From positions 62,001 through 126,000 of the forward strand of contig NZ_JAUSWN010000006.1 of the NCBI RefSeq assembly GCF_030815255.1: a stretch of DNA of 64,000 bases. The letters run 5' to 3'. The notes beneath the pieces are model-generated. The model was given only the letters and a program-made list of their open reading frames with translations, did not search any database and had not been told where the DNA came from. Below, piece by piece: positions 1 to 9,486 of the stretch. The stretch is from Hathewaya limosa. Lineage in GTDB: Bacteria; Bacillota; Clostridia; Clostridiales; Clostridiaceae. Both the position numbers and the translations under genes were made by a program. The stretch's first letter is position 1; each line of letters begins with the position of its first letter.

Positions 1-1
1 G

Positions 2-1348
2 ATATTATCTCATGCACATATAGATCATAGCGGAAGAATACCATTACTTTATAAAAAAGGATTTAAAGGAACTGTAATTTGTACTAATGCTACTAAGGAT
101 TTATGTTCTGTGATGTTGCCAGATAGTGGGTATATTCAAGAAATGGAAACAGAATGGAAAAATAGAAAAAGAAGACGACAAGGTTTGCAACCAATAGAAC
201 CTCTTTATACTTCTAAGATTGCAGAACTTTCTACCTATCTTTTTACAGGTTATCCTTATGAAGAACTTATAGAAGTATTCCCAGGACTTAAAATTAAATT
301 CAAAGATGCAGGACACCTTTTAGGTTCTGCCATAACAGAACTTTTTATAAAAGAAGAAGGAAAAGAAGAAATTAAAATAGTTTATACAGGAGACTTAGGT
401 AATGAAAATCTACCTCTTATTAAATCTCCTTCTAAAATAGATTATGCAGATTATGTAATTATGGAAACTACTTATGGAAACAGATATCATGATAGAATTC
501 AAAAAGAATTTTCAAAGTTAGCAGAAATTATAATAAAAACTATCAGAAGAGGAGGGAATGTAATAATTCCCTCTTTTGCAGTAGGAAGGGCGCAAGAAGT
601 AATATATGTATTAAAAAATTACGTGGAAAATAAAATATTAAATAATATAAAAGTTTATGTAGATAGTCCATTAGCGTCACAAGCTACAGAAATCTTTAAG
701 AAAAATGAAAATGAATTTAATGATAAAGTACGAAATGAAATTCTAAATGGAGACAATCCATTAGATTTTAATGGATTAAAATTCACATCTACACCAGGAG
801 ATTCCATGCGACTTAATAAAATGCAAGAAGGAGCTATTATAATTTCAGCTAGTGGTATGTGTGAAGCAGGAAGAATTAGGCATCATTTAAAACATAACTT
901 ATGGAGACAAGAATGTTCAATAGTATTTGTGGGGTATCAAGCAGAAGGAACACTAGGGCGTTCGCTATTGGAAGGAAATAAAAAGGTTAAAATATTTGGG
1001 GAAGAAATAGCTGTTAATGCTGAAATATATACATTACAAGGAATGTCTGGACATGCAGATAGAGCAGGGCTTTATAAATTTATTGATTTTTTCAAACAAA
1101 AGCCTAAGGAAATTATTTTAGTTCATGGAGATAAAGAAGAACAAGAGAGTTTTTATAATCTTTTAAAAAGTAATGAGTATAAAGTAAGGATTGCAAGTTT
1201 GGGAGAGACTTATTTTATAGAAGAGGAAGAAATTATAGATTATTCAATAAGAGATAAGTTAATAAAAACTATTGAAGGTTTTGGTGAAATTAATGAAATA
1301 AACAAACATTTAATTCTTCAGAAGTTACAAGATATTTTAACTGAATAA
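2..1348 (+). CDS. MBL-fold beta-CASP RNA-metabolising hydrolase (5' truncated by window edge)
   Basis: The reading frame is already open at base 2, so the true start lies upstream; 448 residues are visible. The first codons read ILSHAHIDHSG, which is the HxHxDH zinc motif of metallo-beta-lactamase-fold hydrolases. Further metal ligands fit YTGDLGN and the late SGHADRAGL and LVHGD motifs, which are beta-CASP motifs. A C-terminal RMMBL-like segment follows. Proteins of this class (CPSF73/YSH1-like, related to RNase J) cleave RNA in the cytoplasm. The exact substrate cannot be read from the sequence. No terminator is obvious after the stop. The gene is not linked to the motility genes downstream. 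Confidence 0.85.
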   Translation: MLSHAHIDHSGRIPLLYKKGFKGTVICTNATKDLCSVMLPDSGYIQEMETEWKNRKRRRQGLQPIEPLYTSKIAELSTYLFTGYPYEELIEVFPGLKIKFKDAGHLLGSAITELFIKEEGKEEIKIVYTGDLGNENLPLIKSPSKIDYADYVIMETTYGNRYHDRIQKEFSKLAEIIIKTIRRGGNVIIPSFAVGRAQEVIYVLKNYVENKILNNIKVYVDSPLASQATEIFKKNENEFNDKVRNEILNGDNPLDFNGLKFTSTPGDSMRLNKMQEGAIIISASGMCEAGRIRHHLKHNLWRQECSIVFVGYQAEGTLGRSLLEGNKKVKIFGEEIAVNAEIYTLQGMSGHADRAGLYKFIDFFKQKPKEIILVHGDKEEQESFYNLLKSNEYKVRIASLGETYFIEEEEIIDYSIRDKLIKTIEGFGEINEINKHLILQKLQDILTE

Positions 1349-1750
1349 TTGAAAATTAAATATAAAAATAAGAATGGATATTTAAATAAGTATTATGTGT
1401 AATAAGTGATATTAGATATTTTGAATGAATTATATTAAAATTGAAACTACTTTGATAAACCAATTTGAGAGTATATAATAGAAGGTGTAGAAAACAAGAG
1501 AAAACAAGCTGTTTTTTGAAGAAAAATGTAAATAATAAATAATCAGACTAATTAAAAAAATAACAAATATTATGTTTACTATTTACATTATAGGTTTTAA
1601 AGTGGTATATTTATAAAGAGAGAAGGTTTTCAAAAATAAAAAACTTTCTAACAATATAAAAAAGTTACAAGCCTTTAGGCTCATCATTCAATTAAAAATT
1701 GATATGAATTGTTGAAAAATAATTAAATTATTTTGAAAGAAGGGTTTGGG
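1349..1750 (+). other. 402-bp intergenic region and long leader of the PFOR gene
   Basis: No credible ORF lies here. It is extremely A+T-rich and contains a candidate housekeeping promoter (1452-1479). It also has small inverted repeats: AAAACA/TGTTTT at 1501-1515, and AGCC/GGCT around 1670-1681. If the promoter call is right, the leader before the PFOR start is about 260 nt. I could not fit it to a known riboswitch or T-box. Confidence 0.5.
1452..1479 (+). promoter_or_regulatory. candidate sigma-A promoter for PFOR
   Basis: TTGATA at 1452-1457 and a perfect TATAAT at 1474-1479 are separated by 16 bp. This is the best housekeeping-type promoter in the gap. Such matches are common by chance in A+T-rich DNA. 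Confidence 0.4.
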
Positions 1751-4700
1751 ATGAATAGAAAAATGAAAACAATGGATGGTAACACAGCTGCTGCACACGT
1801 AGCTTATGCATTTACTGATGTAGCTGCAATCTATCCAATAACACCTTCTTCTCCAATGGGGGAAAAAGTTGACGAGTGGGCATCACAAGGACAAAAAAAT
1901 TTATTTGGACAAACAGTTAAAGTTATGGAAATGCAATCAGAAGCTGGTGCTTCAGGGGCAGTACATGGATCATTACAAGCAGGAGCTTTAACAACAACAT
2001 TTACAGCATCACAAGGATTACTTCTTATGATTCCTAATATGTATAAAATATCAGGAGAATTATTACCAGGCGTATTCCATGTAAGTGCTAGAGCATTAGC
2101 AACTCATGCGTTATCAATATTTGGGGATCACCAAGATGTAATGGCTGCTAGACAAACAGGATTTGCACTACTTGCTTCAAATAGTGTTCAACAATCAATG
2201 GACTTAGCAGCTGTTACACATCTTTCAGCTATAAAAGGAAAAGTACCATTTGTACATTTCTTTGATGGATTCAGAACATCTCATGAAATTCAAAAAATTG
2301 AAACTTGGGGTTATGATCAACTTGGAAAACTTGCAGAAGAAGTTCAAGATGAAATTAAAGCATTTAGAAGACAAGCTTTAAATCCAGAACATCCAGTAAC
2401 AAGAGGAACAGCTCAAAATCCAGATATATACTTCCAAGGCAGAGAAGCTTCAAATCAATACTATGATAGATTACCAGAAGTAGTTGAACATTTTATGGGA
2501 GAAGTTAATGAAATGATAGGATCAGATTATCATTTATTTAACTACTATGGAGCAAAAGATGCTGATAGAATGATTGTTGCTATGGGTTCTGTATGCGAAG
2601 CTACAGAAGAAGCAGTAGATTATTTAAATGCTAAGGGAGAAAAGGTAGGTTTACTTTCAGTTCACCTATATAGACCATTCTCACTTGAACATTTCCATAA
2701 ATATATACCAAAAACAGTTAAGAAAATTGCTGTATTAGATAGAACAAAAGAACCAGGAGCTATGGCAGAACCATTATTCTTAGATGTAACTCATGCATTC
2801 TATAACTGTGAACAAAAACCAGTAATAGTTGGTGGAAGATATGGATTAGGTTCAAAAGATACAACTCCAGCTCAAGTAGTAGCTGTATTTGATAATTTAA
2901 AAGAAAATGAACCTAAAAATAACTTTACAATTGGTATAATTGATGATATAACTCATACTTCATTAAAAGTTGGAGAAGAGATAGATGTTGCAGGTAAACA
3001 TACTACAGCTTGTAAGTTCTGGGGCTTAGGTTCAGACGGAACAGTTGGAGCTAATAAATCTGCAATTAAAATCATTGGTGACCATACAGATATGTATGCT
3101 CAAGGATATTTCTCATATGATTCTAAAAAATCAGGTGGTATAACAGTATCACACTTAAGATTTGGTAAAGATAAGATTAGATCCACTTATTTAATTAATA
3201 AAGCAGATTTTGTTGCTTGTCATAATCAATCTTATGTAAATAAATATGATGTTTTAGATGGTATAAAAGATGGTGGAACATTCCTACTTAACTGTATATG
3301 GGATGCAAAAGAATTAGAAGAAAATCTACCAGGTAGTATGAAAAAATATATTGCAGAACATAATATTAAATTCTACACAATTAATGCCGTTAAAATAGCC
3401 CAAGAAATTGGATTGGGTGGAAGAATTAACATGATTATGCAAGCAGCATTCTTCAAGTTAGCTAACATAATTCCACTAGAAGAAGCTATTAAATATCTAA
3501 AAGATGCTGTTGTAACTTCTTATGGTAAAAAAGGTGAAAAAGTTGTTAAAATGAATCATGATGCAATAGATAAAGGTATAGATGCTATAGTAGAAGTTAA
3601 AGTTCCAACAGAATGGAAAGATGCTAAAGAATGTAACTGTGGATGTGAAGAAAACGTAGAAAAACCAAAATTCATCACTGACATAGTTGAAGTTATGAAT
3701 AGACAAGAAGGAGATAAGTTACCAGTAAGTGCATTTATAGAAAATGTTGATGGTACATTCCCTCCAGGAACAGCTGCATATGAAAAGAGAGGTATAGCTA
3801 TTAACTTACCAGAATGGAATGTTGATAAATGTATCCAATGTAATCAATGTGCTTTCGTATGTCCTCATTCAGTAATAAGACCAGTTTTATTAACTGAAGA
3901 AGAGGCTAACAAAGCGCCTAAATCATTAGAATTTAAACAAGCTAATGGTGGACCAGCAATTAAAGAATATAAGTTCACAATGGTTATTAGTGAATTAGAT
4001 TGTACAGGATGTGGAAACTGTGCTGAAGTTTGTCCAGCTCCAGAAAAAGCTTTAGTTATGAAACCAGCTCATACTCAAGTTCATAAACAAGAAGCTTATG
4101 ATTATGCTGTTAGACTTCCTAAGAAAGTAAATCCAATGAATAAAAACACAGTTAAGGGAAGCCAATTTGAAACTCCATTGTTCGAGTTCTCAGGTGCCTG
4201 TGCAGGATGTGGTGAAACTCCATATGCAAAAGTAATCACTCAATTATTTGGAGATAGAATGATGGTGGCTAATGCTACTGGATGTTCTTCAATTTGGGGC
4301 GGAAGTGCTCCTTCAACTCCATATACTTGTAATGAAAAAGGACAAGGTCCAGCTTGGGCTAACTCATTATTCGAAGATAATGCTGAGTTTGGTTTGGGTA
4401 TGTTCCTAGGTTCAACTCAAATGAGAGAAAAATTATTTAGTCTTGCAACAGAAGCTCAAGAAAGTGCTCTAAGTGCTGACTTAAAGAAAGCATTACAAGA
4501 ATTATTAGATAATAGATTTGATGGAGAAAAAACTAAAGAATTAAGAGATAAATTAATTCCAATGTTAGAGGCAGAAAAATCTAATAAATTAGCAGTTGAA
4601 ATATTAGAATTAAAAGACTTTATTGCTAAAAAGTCTCAATGGATCTTTGGTGGAGACGGTTGGGCTTATGATATAGGCTACGGTGGTGTTGACCACGTAT

Positions 4701-5281
4701 TAGCATCAGGTGAAGATGTTAACATCTTTGTATTTGATACAGAAGTTTACTCAAATACAGGTGGACAATCATCTAAATCTACTCCAACATCAGCAATAGC
4801 TAAATTCGCAGCTGGTGGTAAGAGAACTAAGAAGAAAGATTTAGGAATGATGGCTATGAGTTATGGATATGTTTATGTTGCTCAAATAGCTATGGGTGCT
4901 GATAAGAACCAAACAATAAAAGCTATTGCAGAAGCAGAAGCTTACCATGGACCATCTTTAATTATAGCTTATGCTCCATGTATTAATCATGGAATTAAAA
5001 TAGGAATGGGTTGTAGCCAATTAGAACAGAAAAAAGCTGTTGAATGTGGTTACTGGGCATTATATAGATATAATCCAACATTGAAAGATGAAGGTAAGAA
5101 CCCATTCTCATTAGATTCAAAAGATCCAAAAGCATCTTTCGTTGATTTCTTAAAAGGCGAAGTAAGATTTGCAGCACTTCAAAAAGTAAAACCTGAAATT
5201 GCCGACGAACTATATGCTAAGACAGAAAAAGATGCTATGGAAAGATTAGAAAATTATAAAAGACTTTCTAATAATCAATAA
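1751..5281 (+). CDS. nifJ: pyruvate:ferredoxin (flavodoxin) oxidoreductase
   Basis: This single-chain enzyme of about 1176 aa oxidatively decarboxylates pyruvate to acetyl-CoA and CO2 and reduces ferredoxin, the central step of clostridial fermentation. The N-terminal pyrimidine-binding domain shows YPITPSSPMGE. Two 4Fe-4S motifs follow (DKCIQCNQCAFVCP and LDCTGCGNCAEVCP). The C-terminal TPP domain has GACAGCGE, GDGWAYDIGYGG and SNTGGQSSKSTP. The frame extends upstream to a TTG at 1733. I chose ATG 1751 because GAAAGAAGG at about 1734-1743 then has normal spacing. Length is normal and the gene is intact. It stands alone, with its own terminator. Confidence 0.97.
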   Translation: MNRKMKTMDGNTAAAHVAYAFTDVAAIYPITPSSPMGEKVDEWASQGQKNLFGQTVKVMEMQSEAGASGAVHGSLQAGALTTTFTASQGLLLMIPNMYKISGELLPGVFHVSARALATHALSIFGDHQDVMAARQTGFALLASNSVQQSMDLAAVTHLSAIKGKVPFVHFFDGFRTSHEIQKIETWGYDQLGKLAEEVQDEIKAFRRQALNPEHPVTRGTAQNPDIYFQGREASNQYYDRLPEVVEHFMGEVNEMIGSDYHLFNYYGAKDADRMIVAMGSVCEATEEAVDYLNAKGEKVGLLSVHLYRPFSLEHFHKYIPKTVKKIAVLDRTKEPGAMAEPLFLDVTHAFYNCEQKPVIVGGRYGLGSKDTTPAQVVAVFDNLKENEPKNNFTIGIIDDITHTSLKVGEEIDVAGKHTTACKFWGLGSDGTVGANKSAIKIIGDHTDMYAQGYFSYDSKKSGGITVSHLRFGKDKIRSTYLINKADFVACHNQSYVNKYDVLDGIKDGGTFLLNCIWDAKELEENLPGSMKKYIAEHNIKFYTINAVKIAQEIGLGGRINMIMQAAFFKLANIIPLEEAIKYLKDAVVTSYGKKGEKVVKMNHDAIDKGIDAIVEVKVPTEWKDAKECNCGCEENVEKPKFITDIVEVMNRQEGDKLPVSAFIENVDGTFPPGTAAYEKRGIAINLPEWNVDKCIQCNQCAFVCPHSVIRPVLLTEEEANKAPKSLEFKQANGGPAIKEYKFTMVISELDCTGCGNCAEVCPAPEKALVMKPAHTQVHKQEAYDYAVRLPKKVNPMNKNTVKGSQFETPLFEFSGACAGCGETPYAKVITQLFGDRMMVANATGCSSIWGGSAPSTPYTCNEKGQGPAWANSLFEDNAEFGLGMFLGSTQMREKLFSLATEAQESALSADLKKALQELLDNRFDGEKTKELRDKLIPMLEAEKSNKLAVEILELKDFIAKKSQWIFGGDGWAYDIGYGGVDHVLASGEDVNIFVFDTEVYSNTGGQSSKSTPTSAIAKFAAGGKRTKKKDLGMMAMSYGYVYVAQIAMGADKNQTIKAIAEAEAYHGPSLIIAYAPCINHGIKIGMGCSQLEQKKAVECGYWALYRYNPTLKDEGKNPFSLDSKDPKASFVDFLKGEVRFAALQKVKPEIADELYAKTEKDAMERLENYKRLSNNQ

Positions 5282-5328
5282 TATAAAAGTTGTAACTACT
5301 AATAATTTAAAATAATATCACTAAGTAG

Positions 5329-5362
5329 AAATTGGGATATGGATTGCCATATCCCAATTTTT
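5329..5362 (+). terminator. intrinsic terminator after PFOR
   Basis: A perfect hairpin of about 14 bp (left arm 5329-5342, right arm 5347-5360, loop ATTG) ends in a short T run. It lies about 50 bp after the PFOR stop. Confidence 0.85.
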
Positions 5363-5530
5363 ATAAAAAGATATATGAATAAATTTTAAATAGACAAGTT
5401 AAATATCATAATAATTTGGTTTTTATAAAGAAATATCATAAAAAATAAAAAAAGTTTAAAAAAAATGCTTTTAATATTATCAAAATAAGGGTATCATTAT
5501 AACATAAACCAAATTAGGAGGTATATTAAA

Positions 5531-5887
5531 ATGATGGATAAAGAACATAATTGCAACTGTCACGAAGAAATGGGATGTAACTGTGGAGAACATACACATA
5601 ATGATGAATGTGGTTGTGGTTGCGGATGTGATGACATGGAAGTTTTAACAGTAGAGCTTGAAGATGAAAATGGAAATGTAGTAACTTGTGAAATAATTGA
5701 TGGTTTTGATTATAAAGAAAAGGAATATGCTGTAGTTGTAAATCCAGAGGATGATTCTTACTATATATTCAGAGTAGAAGGTGTAGAAGGCGACGAGGAA
5801 AGTGGAGAATTAGTAGTTCCAGAAGAAAAAGAGTTTGATGAAGTTAGAGATTACTACGAAAATTTACTTGCTGCAGAAGAAGAATAG
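5531..5887 (+). CDS. DUF1292 family protein with Cys/His-rich N-terminal extension
   Basis: This 118-aa protein has a very strong ribosome site (AGGAGG at 5516-5521). From about residue 36 to the end it fits DUF1292, a small acidic family of unknown role found in Firmicutes (MEVLTVELEDENG, then a Y-rich, E-rich tail). The first 33 residues are unusual: they hold eight cysteines (C8, C10, C16, C18, C27, C29, C31, C33) and four histidines, in CxC and CGCGCGC runs. This looks like a metal-binding tail. ATG 5534 is an alternative start. The gene appears monocistronic and ends at its own terminator. Confidence 0.8.
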   Translation: MMDKEHNCNCHEEMGCNCGEHTHNDECGCGCGCDDMEVLTVELEDENGNVVTCEIIDGFDYKEKEYAVVVNPEDDSYYIFRVEGVEGDEESGELVVPEEKEFDEVRDYYENLLAAEEE

Positions 5888-5895
5888 AAAAAATG

Positions 5896-5927
5896 AACCG
5901 TTGCTTCCGCAGCGGTTTTTCTTTTTT
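5896..5927 (+). terminator. intrinsic terminator after the DUF1292 gene
   Basis: A 9-bp stem with one G-U pair (AACCGTTGC at 5896-5904, GCAGCGGTT at 5909-5917) and a TTCC loop is followed by a long T-rich run. Confidence 0.9.
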
Positions 5928-5953
5928 AAATTTTATTATTTGGAGGAAATATT

Positions 5954-6595
5954 TTGGTTAAACTAGCTATTTTTGATGTGGATTTTACTTTAACTAAAAA
6001 GGAAACATTACTTCAGTTTTATAAATTTATGATGAAGAAAAATCCTAAATTTTTAATATATATACCTAGAGCGATTTATTCTGGTGTATTTTATGCCTTT
6101 GGATTACATGATGAAAAAAGAACAAAAGAGATTTTTATAAGATTTATAAGGGGCATAAAAGAAAATAATATGGAGGAACTTGTAAAAGAATTTTATGAAA
6201 CTAATTTATCTAAAATTCTTTACAAGGATGCAATTGATACCATTAGAAAGTTGAAAAATGAAGGATGTAAAATAGTTTTAATATCAGCTTCTCCAGAATT
6301 CTATTTAAAGAGTTTTTATAATATAAAAGAAGTGGATAAAGTAATAGGAAGTAAAATTTCGTGTAGAGATGGTTCCTATGAAAATAAGATGGATGGTGAA
6401 AATTGCAAGGGTCAGGAAAAGGTGAAAAGATTAGAAGAATATCTAAAAGAAGAAAAAATTGAAGTAGATTTTAAAAATTCTTATATGTATTCAGATTCAC
6501 TATCAGATTTGCCTTTATTTAATTTAGTAGGAAATCCTTATTTAATAAATTATAAAAAAGGACATGATTCAATAGAGATATTGAATTGGAAATAA
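5954..6595 (+). CDS. HAD-superfamily (subfamily IB, SerB-like) phosphatase
   Basis: A 213-aa cytoplasmic hydrolase. Motif I is FDVDFTLT near the N-terminus, supplying the Asp nucleophile and the general acid/base Asp. Motif II is in VLISASPEF, and motif IV fits YSDSLSDLPLF. The mostly helical cap between motifs I and II fits HAD-IB enzymes, which act on small phosphate esters such as phosphoserine. The substrate is not evident. The start is TTG 5954, with TGGAGG at 5941-5946 and no competing ATG. It is followed closely by the aminotransferase gene, so the two are probably co-transcribed. Confidence 0.85.
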   Translation: MVKLAIFDVDFTLTKKETLLQFYKFMMKKNPKFLIYIPRAIYSGVFYAFGLHDEKRTKEIFIRFIRGIKENNMEELVKEFYETNLSKILYKDAIDTIRKLKNEGCKIVLISASPEFYLKSFYNIKEVDKVIGSKISCRDGSYENKMDGENCKGQEKVKRLEEYLKEEKIEVDFKNSYMYSDSLSDLPLFNLVGNPYLINYKKGHDSIEILNWK

Positions 6596-6612
6596 TACTA
6601 AGGAGGTACTAC

Positions 6613-7443
6613 ATGAAAATTTTTGAGAATAAGTATTACATTTTAGAAGGAAACTTAGAAACTTCTGAAGAAAAAATAAATACTATATTACAAGAAGGAA
6701 AAATAATTTATGAGGTTATAAGAATTATTAATGGATATCCATTATTTTTTAAAGAACATATGGAAAGATTAATTAATTCATGTAATCTTATGAATATAAA
6801 GTGTCCAATAGAAGGAAAAGAAATATTCGAAAATATTAGAAGATTATGTACTTATAATAATGTGGAAATAGGAAATATTAAATTGATCATCAATTCTATT
6901 ACAAAAAAATATTCAATATATTTTATTCATCATAGTTATCCTGAAAAAGAACAATATGAAAAGGGTGTTAAAACTATTCTATATCATGGGGAAAGAAATA
7001 ATCCAAACGCTAAAGTAGTAGATAATAATTTTAGAGGAAAAGTTAATGAAAAGATCAAAGAAACAGGAGCCTTTGAAGCTATTTTAATAAATAATGAAGG
7101 ATATATTACAGAGGGGAGTAAATCCAATATATTTATGGTACAAAATAGTAAGGTTTTAACAGCACCAGTAGAAGGAGTACTACCAGGAATTACACGTGCT
7201 AAAATTTTAGAAGTAATTGAAACTTTGAATTTAGAATTAGAACAAATAAATTATCATGAAAAATTCATAAAGGATTTAGATGGGCTATTTATATCAGGTA
7301 CATCTCCTAAAGTGTTACCTATAAGTTTTGTAGAAAATTATAAATTTGATATTAAAAATAAAATTATAGAACAAATAAAGAACGCCTTTGAAGAGGTTAT
7401 AAAAGATGATATAAATAGTATAAAAAACTACTATATGAAATAA
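6613..7443 (+). CDS. class IV (branched-chain / aminodeoxychorismate lyase-like) PLP enzyme
   Basis: A 276-aa fold-type IV PLP enzyme. The family block GAFEAILINNEGYITEGSKSNIF is present, and so is the phosphate-binding VLPGITR. By alignment the catalytic lysine is K134, in NAKVVDNN. Family members are branched-chain or D-amino-acid aminotransferases and 4-amino-4-deoxychorismate lyases. Which one this is cannot be decided here, and no pab genes are adjacent. The frame opens at 6586, but ATG 6613 follows AAGGAGG at 6600-6606 and is preferred. Confidence 0.85.
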   Translation: MKIFENKYYILEGNLETSEEKINTILQEGKIIYEVIRIINGYPLFFKEHMERLINSCNLMNIKCPIEGKEIFENIRRLCTYNNVEIGNIKLIINSITKKYSIYFIHHSYPEKEQYEKGVKTILYHGERNNPNAKVVDNNFRGKVNEKIKETGAFEAILINNEGYITEGSKSNIFMVQNSKVLTAPVEGVLPGITRAKILEVIETLNLELEQINYHEKFIKDLDGLFISGTSPKVLPISFVENYKFDIKNKIIEQIKNAFEEVIKDDINSIKNYYMK

Positions 7444-7452
7444 AGTTAATAA

Positions 7453-7480
7453 TAAAGTAATTTATTATTTATACGATAAT
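7453..7480 (+). promoter_or_regulatory. sigma-D (SigD/FliA) promoter of the fapA-che operon
   Basis: TAAA at 7453-7456, 17 bp, then CGATAAT at 7474-7480. The same spacing and -10 occur before flgM, fliC and other flagellar genes here. Transcription would begin close to 7487. Confidence 0.8.
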
Positions 7481-7487
7481 AAGAATA

Positions 7488-7523
7488 AAACATAGGATTG
7501 TGTAAAGGCACAATCCTATGTTT
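7488..7523 (+). repeat. perfect 15-bp inverted repeat at the predicted 5' end of the fapA transcript
   Basis: Arms 7488-7502 and 7509-7523 flank the loop TAAAGG. It begins with A residues and ends with TTT, so it could terminate the upstream aminotransferase transcript. It also lies immediately downstream of the sigma-D -10 element, so it would form the 5' end of the fapA mRNA. It may act as a read-through terminator or as a 5' stabilising hairpin. Confidence 0.75.
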
Positions 7524-7551
7524 AGAATAATAAAAATGGGGAGTGAAGGAA

Positions 7552-9468
7552 ATGGAGAAATTTATTTATAGTAATGTAAGTATAGATAAATGTTTAGAAC
7601 AAGCATCCAAAGAATTAAATATTCCTGTTGAAGAGATTGAGTACAAAGTAGTGGAGGAAGAAACTATGACACAAGATAAAGTTACTATATCCATTTCCTC
7701 AAAAGATATAGAAAATAGTGAAAAAGTTGATGGTAAAGCATGTGTAATAGATGGTAAAATAATTGTGAAAAACGGTAAAAACGGTGGTAAACCCGCTATG
7801 ATTTCTACTGGTAGAAATATTCAAGTAATGGTAGATGATAAGCCAATTTCCACTATATCGGAAGTTTATGAAAATAGTAAAATAGATGTTATATTTAAAG
7901 AACAAAAAGCAGTTAGAAATTTAAATATTTCTGTATCAAGAGATTGCATGGGTGCTCATATAGATATTTCTTATGAGCCAGAAATATCTTATAAATTAAA
8001 GGATACTGAAGAAAAAAAATGTATAGCTCTTGAAGAGGTAGAAAAGGATAGAATATATCCTCCTAATTTTTCAGTAAGTGAGATAGAAAAGGAATTAATA
8101 GCCGCAGGAATAATGTTTGGAATTGATAGAGAAAAAATAAAACAATGTTCAGAGGCTGATGAAGTTAGAGATTTAGTAATCGCTGAGGGAAAGCCTGTTG
8201 TAGATAGTGAAGATGATACTTTAGAAGTTAAATTTGAACAGAATTTAAAAAAACATTCTGTAGATTTAAAAGGTAATATAGACTATAAGGCTATTGGTAG
8301 TATTCAATCCGTAAAAAAGGGACAAACTCTAGCAATAATTCATAAAGGTAAATTAGGAACTAATGGAGTTAGTGTAAAAGGGAAAATTATCCAAGCTAAA
8401 AAGGGAAAGATGTTGCGTATTAAATGTGGTGGTGGATGTGAATTACATGGTAATACAGTAAAATCTACTATTGAGGGAAAGCCTATGTATAAGGGTGGAT
8501 TGTTTACAGTAACATCAGTACATGAAGTTAAATCTAATGTAGATTTAACTACAGGAAACATAAAATTCGATGGTGATGTAATAGTTTATGGAAATGTTTT
8601 AGAAGGTATGAAGGTAGAAGGATTAAATGGTGTTGAGGTTTATAAGTCTGTAGCTAGTGCAGAAATCAAATCTAACCATCATATAAAAATAGGTGGGAAC
8701 GTTTTATTATCAGATGTTATTGCTGGTGGAAAAAATAATGTGAATATTAAATTAGAGAAGGATATGGGTAAATTACTAGGTGATCTAGAAGAATTGAGAA
8801 AATCTACAGAGAAAGTTTTGAAAAATAAGCTTTTAGGTAGAAAAGCAAGGGATGGAGAAATTATAAAGATTTTAATAGAAAACAAATTTCATGATATCCC
8901 AAGGATAGTAAAGGAAATGGACAAAATATATGCGGAACATCCAAATTTAGATAGAAATTTCACCTTAGTTTTAAAATCTAATTTATTAGGTTTTGGACCT
9001 TTAAATATAGAAAATTATTCAAAACTTTTAGATATTGAACATCTAATCGCTAAACAGAAGGAATTCATAGCATTAGATTCTATAAAACCAGCAGATATTG
9101 AGATAGCATATTGTCAGGATAGTGTATTAAGAGCTACAGGAAATATATATATTACAGGAAAAGGGGAATATATTTCAAATATGTTCTCAAATGATAGTAT
9201 ATTCTTCAAAGGATTTAATTCAGTGGCAAGAGGTGGAATTATAAAAGCTAAGAATGAGATACAATGCAATCAAGTAGGAAGTGATGCGGGAGTACCTACT
9301 AAATTAATTGTAGATTCAGGTGGAGAAATTTGGGCTAAATTTGCATATAATAACACAAGATTTGTAGTTGGTGATTTAGAATATATATTGGAACAACCTA
9401 GCAAAGATATACATGTTTATTTAGATAGACATGGAGAATTACAAATTGATAAATTTAATATGATTTAA
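7552..9468 (+). CDS. fapA: FapA (DUF342) family flagellar assembly protein A
   Basis: A 638-aa protein. Residues about 1-50 resemble the Jag N-terminal domain. The DUF342 region follows, including IGSIQSVKKGQTLAIIHKGK and a long series of G-rich beta repeats, a coiled stretch, then a final beta part. DUF342/FapA proteins occur in flagellar and chemotaxis loci; in Vibrio a homologue affects flagellar placement. The molecular activity is not established. ATG 7552 follows GGGGAG at 7538-7543; GTG 7543 lies inside that site and is rejected. This is the first gene of the chemotaxis operon. Confidence 0.8.
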   Translation: MEKFIYSNVSIDKCLEQASKELNIPVEEIEYKVVEEETMTQDKVTISISSKDIENSEKVDGKACVIDGKIIVKNGKNGGKPAMISTGRNIQVMVDDKPISTISEVYENSKIDVIFKEQKAVRNLNISVSRDCMGAHIDISYEPEISYKLKDTEEKKCIALEEVEKDRIYPPNFSVSEIEKELIAAGIMFGIDREKIKQCSEADEVRDLVIAEGKPVVDSEDDTLEVKFEQNLKKHSVDLKGNIDYKAIGSIQSVKKGQTLAIIHKGKLGTNGVSVKGKIIQAKKGKMLRIKCGGGCELHGNTVKSTIEGKPMYKGGLFTVTSVHEVKSNVDLTTGNIKFDGDVIVYGNVLEGMKVEGLNGVEVYKSVASAEIKSNHHIKIGGNVLLSDVIAGGKNNVNIKLEKDMGKLLGDLEELRKSTEKVLKNKLLGRKARDGEIIKILIENKFHDIPRIVKEMDKIYAEHPNLDRNFTLVLKSNLLGFGPLNIENYSKLLDIEHLIAKQKEFIALDSIKPADIEIAYCQDSVLRATGNIYITGKGEYISNMFSNDSIFFKGFNSVARGGIIKAKNEIQCNQVGSDAGVPTKLIVDSGGEIWAKFAYNNTRFVVGDLEYILEQPSKDIHVYLDRHGELQIDKFNMI

Positions 9469-9486
9469 TATGGGGAGGAGATAAAG

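Noticed and set aside
1480..1750. Possible riboswitch or T-box in the long PFOR leader
   Set aside because: Only short A+T-rich inverted repeats are present; no specifier loop, T-box sequence or known aptamer core could be recognised.
5477..5503. Candidate promoter TTATCA/TATAAC before the DUF1292 gene
   Set aside because: The spacing is only 15 bp and both boxes are poor; it is not distinguishable from the A+T-rich background.
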